Part shown: positions 6,644 through 13,269 of the stretch, in pieces | How the letters are laid out: the number at the start of each line of letters is the position of its first letter | How positions within the stretch are numbered: position 1 is the first letter of the stretch | Virus record (IMG/VR): IMGVR_UViG_3300027861_000236 | Location: 1-20,690 of that record | Length of the DNA stretch: 20,690 nt | Reading direction: 5' to 3' (one strand) | Source: a virus | The notes under the pieces: model-generated | The model's input: only the letters and a program-made list of their open reading frames with translations | Told to the model about the DNA's origin: nothing | Databases searched by the model: none | Translations under genes and position numbers: made by a program

Positions 6644-8653
6644 CTACTTTGGAATATCATCTTCCGTAATTGCGCCGCTGTCTGCATTGCAACGTTGGTC
6701 ATTATTTTTGTCAGCCATCAATAGGTTATATACCTCATTAATGGCTGACTCACGTTCTTCCTCGTTTACTGACCACCCAATAATAATAGATTCACTGTCA
6801 GGATTAGTCGATTCATTTATAGTATCTTGAGAAGATTTGATGCTATCATAATCGCCGCTTAATGTATCGCCGTTGCCTTTATTAAGCCCATCTAATTCGT
6901 TGCTCTCAAGCATAAATTCATAATTACTGTTATATTCTGCTGAATCAGAAGAAAATGTTTTACCAACTTTATCCGCCCAGGATTCCAATATCTTACGCTT
7001 TTCTTCAATCTTTTCACTCTTACGCATCTCTGCGATTAATCTCTTTTCTGCCTCTAAATCAAACCCTTCTGCCTCAATTCCTCCTGCCTCAATTCCTCCT
7101 GCCTCAATTCCTCCATCTTCTCCGCCACCAGCTTGGTCTAGCATACCCTCTAACTCGCCATCAACTTCCGGTGATTCAATATCTCCGCCTTCTCCTTCTT
7201 CTCCTAACCCTTGGTCTAGATCATCCAAACCGCCAACAGGTCCTAAACCACCTCCAGCGCCGCCGCCGCCTGGTCCTCCTGATTCTTCGATTGACCCCAT
7301 CTCATCCATCTCTTCAATTTCATCTGGAGACAAATCAGTAAAATGTGTAACAATCCATTCTTTAGGGAACCAACCTAAATCTTTAAGATCAGCCATAACA
7401 CTAGCTCTAGTCTGCCATGTCTCAATCCTATAAAGCTCTTCCATAGCGGAAGTAGCTGTTAGAGCTATCTCAAATCCTTTTAAATCTTCCACTGAATATC
7501 CGCGCAGGGCCAAATGAACTATAGCTACTTTAGTTAGCCCCGTAGCCACTTCTCGTTGAACCCATTGGACAGCTTTGGCAAACTCAGAATGAGATTGCGA
7601 TAAGGACTTATCACTAGAATCTCCACTACCCTCACCTATCCCCACCCTAGAGAATGGTATTTTAGTGGGAGCTATCATCTTTTTCTTAAAGTATTCTATG
7701 TCCGCTATTTGATCAAGATTTTCTGCGCCAGGCATAGTTTCAATATCTGGGCCAGCACCATCAGGCCGTCTAGGCAAGAAAAAATCATCTTCTTGAATTA
7801 ATGGAGAATATCTCTCATCGAAAGAACCAGTTGTTGGATTATAAAATCTTTGGCGCTTAAAATTGCGGGCAATCATCTGCATATACTCAGGGACTTCCTT
7901 TGGTGGGATAAGTCCTACTGGTATTAAAAACTTACGCTTCTCTGGTGCTCTAGTAATCCTATATATTAAAGCTGCATCTTCCATCAGCCTTAATTGTTTA
8001 AACGCTTTTCTTCCACCATCTATTATAGATCTACCATATGGGTGGTAGATATTTTCAAAACTAGTTAACCTAGCATGCATTACCTGCCAAGGATGGAAAA
8101 ACTGAGGCTCCGCACTAAATTCATCGCTATGATAAAATCCTACTAACTCGCCATGCCTTGTCTCTACTCTAGTAAAGTCATAAACACTCATAAAGCGCAA
8201 TGAAGAAACACCATCTCTGTTTTTATTTAGAACAATTTCGTATGGCATGTCACCATACTTGCACAGGTATCTAATAGTTGGCCTGCAATAGCTATCCCAC
8301 AATAAAGTATTAAACAACAACTCTTCTAATTCTTTTTTAAGTCTTTTATTGCGTGCTCTTATTATAAGAGTGTGCTTGCGTTCTGGGTCAACTAAGCTAG
8401 CTTCATCTGCGTACAGATCTAACGCTAAAGTTATCTCACCCGTTTGATCCATCTGCTCATAATCTTTATATCTTTCTAATCTATTAATTTGCAGATTAGT
8501 CTGATCAATGATTGTAGCAGAATTATTAGATGGTAAATTCCCAGATAATCTATCTAAATCCGATTGATCCTGAAATATTCTTTCAGCTTGAAATATATTA
8601 TGTGAACGAGTGAGCGCTCTAATTCTGTCGAAGGCAAGTAGTGTGCTTGGCAT
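6644..8653 (-). CDS. 20: Portal vertex protein, T4 gp20-like, with long C-terminal extension
   Basis: Dodecameric ring through which DNA enters the head. Family features are visible: YADEAS near 81-86, a Y-R-I-T-R-A-P-E-K-R-K-F segment at 231-242 followed by P-x-E-Y-M, K-K-K-M-I-A-P-T-K-I-P-F-S-R at 323-336, and a Q-R-E-V segment near 366. T4 gp20 has 524 residues; this protein has 669, with core similarity ending near 450. The extra 215 residues are Gly/Asp/Glu-rich, include three GGIEA repeats (514-528), then a charged helix and a Ser/Asn-rich tail. Candidate protease sites IEE|S (455-458), ILE|S (555-558) and INE|S (612-615) all fall in the extension, so it may be removed during maturation. 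ATG 8653 has AGAGG 8 bases upstream. Confidence 0.93.
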   Translation of the reverse strand: MPSTLLAFDRIRALTRSHNIFQAERIFQDQSDLDRLSGNLPSNNSATIIDQTNLQINRLERYKDYEQMDQTGEITLALDLYADEASLVDPERKHTLIIRARNKRLKKELEELLFNTLLWDSYCRPTIRYLCKYGDMPYEIVLNKNRDGVSSLRFMSVYDFTRVETRHGELVGFYHSDEFSAEPQFFHPWQVMHARLTSFENIYHPYGRSIIDGGRKAFKQLRLMEDAALIYRITRAPEKRKFLIPVGLIPPKEVPEYMQMIARNFKRQRFYNPTTGSFDERYSPLIQEDDFFLPRRPDGAGPDIETMPGAENLDQIADIEYFKKKMIAPTKIPFSRVGIGEGSGDSSDKSLSQSHSEFAKAVQWVQREVATGLTKVAIVHLALRGYSVEDLKGFEIALTATSAMEELYRIETWQTRASVMADLKDLGWFPKEWIVTHFTDLSPDEIEEMDEMGSIEESGGPGGGGAGGGLGPVGGLDDLDQGLGEEGEGGDIESPEVDGELEGMLDQAGGGEDGGIEAGGIEAGGIEAEGFDLEAEKRLIAEMRKSEKIEEKRKILESWADKVGKTFSSDSAEYNSNYEFMLESNELDGLNKGNGDTLSGDYDSIKSSQDTINESTNPDSESIIIGWSVNEEERESAINEVYNLLMADKNNDQRCNADSGAITEDDIPK
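7071..7115 (-). repeat. Three 15-base tandem repeats in the portal gene tail
   Basis: The 15-base unit gcctcaattcctcct (plus strand) occurs at 7071-7085, 7086-7100 and 7101-7115, the last copy differing only at its final base. On the coding strand it encodes the repeated pentapeptide Gly-Gly-Ile-Glu-Ala. Near identity, including at synonymous positions, points to recent duplication. Confidence 0.92.
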
Positions 8654-8739
8654 ATTTTTAACCTCTACGGTTTATTTACCGAAACGATCCGCCCTCCTGT
8701 TTTAGATGGAAGACCTATATTAAAATTTGCATAATACAA

Positions 8740-9060
8740 TTAATGGTCTTCGCTAATGACCTGGCCACTGCTGGCTGACTTTTGTTGTAATGCAAAATCA
8801 GACGATGAAAGGTATTCAGTGCCGCCGGTATCGTTAGCCTTAAAAGCTACAGGTGTGTCAGGTCTATACTTAAGCTTAGATATTTTAAACACTGTTCTAC
8901 AAACAAGATAAGTTATAGCTACAACCGATAGCGACACTACCAATACTATAATTTCAGCTCTATTATCAGAATTTGATGTTAATACTAATATAGTATCGAC
9001 AACTCCAACTATAGTTGTTAGCCATAGCTCAGTTGTTTTAATGCCAGGCCCATTACCCAT
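8740..9060 (-). CDS. Small two-helix membrane protein, holin-like
   Basis: A 106-residue protein with two hydrophobic segments, about residues 10-29 and 37-56, joined by a short polar turn (N-S-D-N-R-A), and a hydrophilic C-terminal half. The start G-I-K-T-T-E-L-W-L-T and the end of helix 2 (I-T-Y-L-V-C-R-T-V-F-K) resemble small phage holin-like proteins with a K-T-x-E-F-W-L-T opening; this is recalled similarity, not a search. A holin would form lesions in the inner membrane to time lysis. No endolysin gene is in the window. ATG 9060 overlaps the terminase stop by 8 bases and has AGGA 6-7 bases upstream, so translation is probably coupled. Other membrane roles remain possible. Confidence 0.7.
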   Translation of the reverse strand: MGNGPGIKTTELWLTTIVGVVDTILVLTSNSDNRAEIIVLVVSLSVVAITYLVCRTVFKISKLKYRPDTPVAFKANDTGGTEYLSSSDFALQQKSASSGQVISEDH

Positions 9061-11017
9061 TGTTTTTCCTGTAATAGCTATTAGGTGGCGTTACAATTGG
9101 TCCACCTTGACCCATCGGTATTCCACCTATTTGCATTGCAAATTCTTCTAAGTGCCTTTGACGGGACAATTCTGGAGATTCATCCGCCGACATTGACATC
9201 GGCATCATTAATCCAACTCCGCCCTGATCAATATATTTACTTGCAGAATCTTTCTTTACTTCCGATGAAGATATCATAGGCCCAGCGAAACTTAAACTCT
9301 GCCCGCTCCCTGTCGGGATTAAATTGGCAGCATCTGGTATGTGTGCGTCAGACGTACCTACAAAAGCTAAAGCACAAGCGATAACCAAGTCATCAAAGTT
9401 ACCAGCACCATCTTCTGCCTCTGTCTTATTTGTGTCTCGTCCAGTCCTATCCCTCTTTCTAACATATGTCTGAAATTGTTTGAGCAATCTAGCACTGTAT
9501 ACCTTGTATCCCTCACCATTTTCCGATAAGTAATCGATCATATATTTATTTAAAGTCGGTTTACTCGCCATACTAGTCGCATACCCATAATGCCCAACTT
9601 TCAACGATCTTTGTCCAGAACTATTGCTTCTCGGTTTGTCATTTACCTCTTGTTTACGCCATATCCTTGGATACATAACGTCATATCTGAGGCTATCGAT
9701 TAACGTATCGCCCCCATTATTTCTCTCAACCACCGCTAGAGCAGCGTTATACCATCTACCAATCCTATCAATATATTTCACCAAATCGCGAGGTAAACAC
9801 CTAACCATCATTTCAGCGACTTGCTCCATAGTGTCTACATCAAACACTTCAATTGCGCTGTAATCTCGACCCTTGCCCGTTGCTATATCAACACCCATCA
9901 CATAAGAATGAGCGTTAGAGCCACCATCTATTATTTCATTACCTCGTTTTTTCATAGGTGTTGCCACCACAGGGTTTTGCCACACCCACAATCCTTCATC
10001 AGGATCATCAAATTCGAAGTTCATCTCCTCAACGATCCCGCTTACAGGGTGCACATATGTTTGTGCTCCACCGATTTTTTGTGCTGGATCTTTAATGTTG
10101 GTTTGAATGTTGGCTAATGTCTCTTTGGTCAATACGGTATGGCCAGATCCAATAAATGAGGCCAAGACTTCTTGTTCAAATTTCCACCCGTCGCCTTGGT
10201 CCTGCAAAGCATTAAATTGCTCTTGTAACCAAGGTGACCAATATGAACCGAATCGTGATATATCTTGCTTTTCAGAACATTTTTTAATGCCATCTCTAGG
10301 AGCGATTCTTTTAAATTGGTTAGATAGCGGGTCATTATACTCTATAGCCCAATCCATATCCCACCAATTAATCATAATTGGATTAAAGCCATTGACACCT
10401 GCATCCGCATCAGTCCACGTTGACCAATACCAATTACCAATACCATTTGTGGTGGAAATGACTATGACATTACCACCATGCTGCAAAGTAGGCCAACCAG
10501 CAGCCCACATACCATCCATTCCTTGAATAAACGCCGCTTCGTCAATAATGTTTAAGGAAGATGCGTTAGACCGTAATACTTCTGGATGTGAAGTTAATGA
10601 TTGAATTCTCGATCCGTTGGGAAATATTATCTCGTGTTCATTCTGTTTTTTTGGTTTCCAAACTTCTTTCATCCAAGGAGGTAAATGCTCATAGAGGAAT
10701 ACAACATTGTCTCTTAAAAACCCCATTGCGTCTTCATTTCTCCTAGACACAATGAGAATTGTTTTATGAGAATGCATCATTGCAAACCATGTCGCAAAAG
10801 CACCAGATATCTTCGAAATACCAGCTTGGCGGCACTTCCTAAAAATATTTAACCTATGTTGCCTGAAATCTTTAATCGCATTTCTTTGATAACTAAATGG
10901 GCGAAATGGAAGAATACCAGCCGATGGGTGTTTTAATTTACCAAAATGTGTCAACCACCAAGTCACAGATTGCTGTGATCGTCTAATAGCTTCTCTCTGT
11001 TTAGTATCTAATCTCAT
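9053..11017 (-). CDS. 17: Terminase large subunit, T4 gp17-like
   Basis: ATP-driven packaging motor and nuclease, 654 residues (T4 gp17: 610). ATPase domain: nucleotide-binding loop KCRQAGISK (61-69), Walker B LNIIDEA (155-161) with Asp159/Glu160, and coupling motif VISTTNG (186-192). Nuclease domain (RNase H fold): Asp377 in GVDIATGKGRDYSA, Glu431 in VVERNNGG, and Asp542/543 in NFDDLVIA. The first loop is odd: the Lys of T4's SRQLGKT position is Ile67, and the sequence instead fits the K-x4-G-x-S-K form known from phage lambda gpA. The gene starts on ATG 11017, sharing one base with the TAA of the upstream small-subunit gene, which implies coupled synthesis of the two subunits. Confidence 0.95.
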   Translation of the reverse strand: MRLDTKQREAIRRSQQSVTWWLTHFGKLKHPSAGILPFRPFSYQRNAIKDFRQHRLNIFRKCRQAGISKISGAFATWFAMMHSHKTILIVSRRNEDAMGFLRDNVVFLYEHLPPWMKEVWKPKKQNEHEIIFPNGSRIQSLTSHPEVLRSNASSLNIIDEAAFIQGMDGMWAAGWPTLQHGGNVIVISTTNGIGNWYWSTWTDADAGVNGFNPIMINWWDMDWAIEYNDPLSNQFKRIAPRDGIKKCSEKQDISRFGSYWSPWLQEQFNALQDQGDGWKFEQEVLASFIGSGHTVLTKETLANIQTNIKDPAQKIGGAQTYVHPVSGIVEEMNFEFDDPDEGLWVWQNPVVATPMKKRGNEIIDGGSNAHSYVMGVDIATGKGRDYSAIEVFDVDTMEQVAEMMVRCLPRDLVKYIDRIGRWYNAALAVVERNNGGDTLIDSLRYDVMYPRIWRKQEVNDKPRSNSSGQRSLKVGHYGYATSMASKPTLNKYMIDYLSENGEGYKVYSARLLKQFQTYVRKRDRTGRDTNKTEAEDGAGNFDDLVIACALAFVGTSDAHIPDAANLIPTGSGQSLSFAGPMISSSEVKKDSASKYIDQGGVGLMMPMSMSADESPELSRQRHLEEFAMQIGGIPMGQGGPIVTPPNSYYRKNNG

Positions 11018-11649
11018 TAGTCTAATTCGCCGCCCATAGGTTCAGAACCGCTTAGTATATCATCTAACTCAGAACCGGACACAGAAAGATTATTATTCTG
11101 GATATTAACACCGGCCTTAGTTGCAGCTATCATCTTAGCTACACCTTCCATCACTTTTACAGCGTTACCATTTATGCTAGCTTTTACTTCTACTGCTTTA
11201 ACCAAACCATCAACATACATCCTAGCTGGTGGGCGATCCTTGTTATGGGCCTCATCGCACTGCAACCTAAGCATATTTATAACATCCTGAGCTTCCTGCC
11301 TATCGTTACGACAAGAAATCAAAACTTCATCTGCTACCTCGTCCATCTTTTCGAGGTACTTTAAAACATCAGTGGATTCAGCAATTTTTGAATCATCTAA
11401 TGCTGGTGTTTCGTCTAATCTCTTAAAGCTTTGTTTGACTGGCCTTAATGCACTGCTTGGCACTTCATCTAGTATATTAGATTCTACCTCAGATTCTACC
11501 TCAGATGGTTTATCTTGGTTGATAATTTCTTCATTAATACTGTGTTGTTCGTTAGTTGACTCATTTATAGGTAATATGTTATCTGTCTGGTTTGGATCAT
11601 CATCTTCCAATTGATCCAACAAATCTTTTAAATCATCGTCAATATCCAT
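11017..11649 (-). CDS. Probable terminase small subunit, T4 gp16-like
   Basis: A 210-residue acidic protein encoded directly before the large terminase. The first 95 residues are low-complexity and acidic, with a duplicated V-E-S-E pair coded by a 12-base tandem repeat (11479-11502). Residues 95-180 are predicted helical. The end resembles gp16: helices with a K-D-R-P-P-A-R-M turn (137-144), then V-N-I-Q-N (181-185) and G-S-E-L-D-D-I-L (192-199), compared with N-I-Q-N and G-S-x-x-E-L-x-D-E-I in T4. Small terminases form rings that bind DNA and regulate gp17. INE|S (28-31) and IAE|S (89-92) match the proposed protease motif. A GAGGGG site precedes ATG 11649, and only one base separates it from the upstream stop. 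Similarity is weak, so the call rests largely on position. Confidence 0.65.
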   Translation of the reverse strand: MDIDDDLKDLLDQLEDDDPNQTDNILPINESTNEQHSINEEIINQDKPSEVESEVESNILDEVPSSALRPVKQSFKRLDETPALDDSKIAESTDVLKYLEKMDEVADEVLISCRNDRQEAQDVINMLRLQCDEAHNKDRPPARMYVDGLVKAVEVKASINGNAVKVMEGVAKMIAATKAGVNIQNNNLSVSGSELDDILSGSEPMGGELD

Positions 11650-11650
11650 A

Positions 11651-12205
11651 TTAACCCCTCTTTACGGTCAACTTTGTTATCTGTTCAGACAATTTATTAT
11701 TTATCTGCCTCACAATATTACTTCTTTTATCCTCTACCTCTACAGCAGCATTTCTCCTCTGCTTACGTGTGCTATGCCTGTGGCCAGTTTTGCCCCGCCC
11801 ATTCATCTGAGCCTGACCAGAAGGTTTACGCTTAGGTTGAACCCTACCAGCCACATTTAAGACGCCACTACGATGGCCATCTTGATCATGCTTTTTTCTG
11901 TTCGCTTTATTAGAAGGTGACATCCTTCTCCTTACTCTATCTCTTATTGAAGAAGGAGTAGATTCATTTAAAGACCTTCTCATTTCGATAAGACTAGCAA
12001 AATCTTGCGTTGTAACATCTTTATTATCAATTTTGGCTATTACTTTGATATAAGACTCTTCTAGCTGCTTTAGCTTATCATAATACTTTGGGTCTTCAAC
12101 CTTTGCCATGTTTTTCTCCTCATCTACGTTTATTAGATGCATCCCTTGTGGGCAACCTGGACAATCTTTGATGGGTCTTTTACAGCAACTTGTTATAAAT
12201 CGCAT
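11651..12205 (-). CDS. Basic protein with N-terminal Cys cluster, unknown function
   Basis: Not recognised. The long form has 184 residues: a Cys cluster (C7, C8, C15, C18 with C-P-G-C) that could bind zinc, a helical segment (about 38-80), then a strongly basic, Arg/Lys/His-rich region (about 90-152) and a C-terminal helix. The basic part suggests contact with nucleic acid. An internal ATG at 12109 has AGGAG 6 bases upstream and would give a 152-residue form without the Cys cluster; the upstream ATG 12205 has only AGG at 8 bases. I keep the long form because the extension is open and Cys-rich, but both may be made. LEE|S and LNE|S tetrapeptides occur. It precedes the terminase genes, so a packaging or DNA-associated role is possible. 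Confidence 0.72.
   Translation of the reverse strand: MRFITSCCKRPIKDCPGCPQGMHLINVDEEKNMAKVEDPKYYDKLKQLEESYIKVIAKIDNKDVTTQDFASLIEMRRSLNESTPSSIRDRVRRRMSPSNKANRKKHDQDGHRSGVLNVAGRVQPKRKPSGQAQMNGRGKTGHRHSTRKQRRNAAVEVEDKRSNIVRQINNKLSEQITKLTVKRG
12116..12120 (-). promoter_or_regulatory. Internal ribosome binding site for a shorter start
   Basis: AGGAG on the minus strand, 6 bases before the in-frame ATG at 12109. It is much better than the sequence before ATG 12205 and suggests that a 152-residue product starting M-A-K-V-E-D is made, alone or with the long form. Confidence 0.65.
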
Positions 12206-12273
12206 GTTGGATACCTATTAATATCTTGCTCTAGCCCTTGCTTATATTTTATATTTGTTAGACAGATTAAGTT

Positions 12274-13269
12274 TTACTCTTCGTCAAAGTCAATACCTAT
12301 CCGACGCCTATCTTTAATTTCAGCTATATTCTTACTTATCGGCGAATCAGTAAATTCAAAGCTTCTAAGCTTGATAAGTTTCATAAAACCAGTAATAATA
12401 GATCTTGAAAGACCTGTTTTAGCTACTAACTTACCTATTGTACCATCATGCGGTCGATCATCATTAAACAATAACCATTCTATAGCTTCTATTATTTTAA
12501 GGTGATCATCATTATACTTGCATACATCTTGCGCCTCTCCTAGGAATCTAACCATTATATCACTAAGAGGTCTAGACTTACTACCAAGATGACTCATGTA
12601 AGACTGAGAGTTCTTTCTATCACGACCTTCCTTTTTAATATATGCTAAGATGACCGTTCTGGCGACCTGGGACCACATATTAAAAACTTTAGACATGCCC
12701 CTATATAGGATAGCCTCAGATCCTCCATATAAATCCTGCACTGGCTCTATAACGTGATCATTAGTTAGCTTACCACCACAATATGGACATACTCGCCCTT
12801 TATGCATCTTTAAGACTTCTTCCATAGTCTTAATGCCATATTCTCTTTCTTGTGGCTGGTATAATAAAGATTTAGAAGGATTATCAGGATTATAGCAAAG
12901 ACGGCAATGTGGTCTAGATCTATACTTATACAGAGTTTTTTCAATCTGTACCCAAGCAGTTTGGAGCAGATCCCCAAATGCTGAATCCTCTTGTCCTGGG
13001 TATATGGTATGTAGACCTTGCTTTCTGATTATCTGTCTAATTAGCTCAGTAGCATTAGACATTATTTGGTCGCGCAGTTCTATTTTAGTACAACCAGTCC
13101 AGATATATTGAGTGAGATGCCATTCAACTATCTCATTTATAAAATAGAGCCGCCGTTTAGGTGGTTCTTGTTGCTCCTGCTCTGGTTTTTGTACAGATTC
13201 AGGTGACTCACTTTCTTTTGAGCCATTCTTTTTTGACGTGGAATCTACTTTTGACAAATTGAGCACCAT
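12274..13269 (-). CDS. Probable late-transcription sigma factor, gp55-like, with zinc ribbon and C-terminal HTH
   Basis: A protein of 331 residues (positions below count from the in-frame TTG at 13272). After a disordered, charged N-terminus (1-40), residues 43-118 read like sigma region 2: a Y-F-I-N-E-I-V-E-W helix, L-R-D-Q-I-M, and S-A-F-G-D-L-L-Q-T-A-W. The second part of the domain, K-V-F-N-M-W-S-Q-V-A-R-T-V-I-L-A-Y-I-K-K-E (195-215), resembles the DNA-recognition helix of gp55-type factors. Between them lies C-R-L-C (123-126) and C-P-Y-C (162-165), a zinc-ribbon pattern. A helix-turn-helix-like segment follows at about 278-300. T4 gp55 has 185 residues and lacks these additions. It would direct host RNA polymerase to late promoters for the downstream head genes. 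ATG 13269 overlaps the helicase gene by 62 bases and has only a weak binding site. Confidence 0.65.
   Translation of the reverse strand: MVLNLSKVDSTSKKNGSKESESPESVQKPEQEQQEPPKRRLYFINEIVEWHLTQYIWTGCTKIELRDQIMSNATELIRQIIRKQGLHTIYPGQEDSAFGDLLQTAWVQIEKTLYKYRSRPHCRLCYNPDNPSKSLLYQPQEREYGIKTMEEVLKMHKGRVCPYCGGKLTNDHVIEPVQDLYGGSEAILYRGMSKVFNMWSQVARTVILAYIKKEGRDRKNSQSYMSHLGSKSRPLSDIMVRFLGEAQDVCKYNDDHLKIIEAIEWLLFNDDRPHDGTIGKLVAKTGLSRSIITGFMKLIKLRSFEFTDSPISKNIAEIKDRRRIGIDFDEE

Noticed and set aside
5004-7115. Short tandem repeats considered as a CRISPR or origin repeat
   Set aside because: They have no spacers, are in frame, and encode Ala-Pro and Gly-Gly-Ile-Glu-Ala runs; they are coding repeats.
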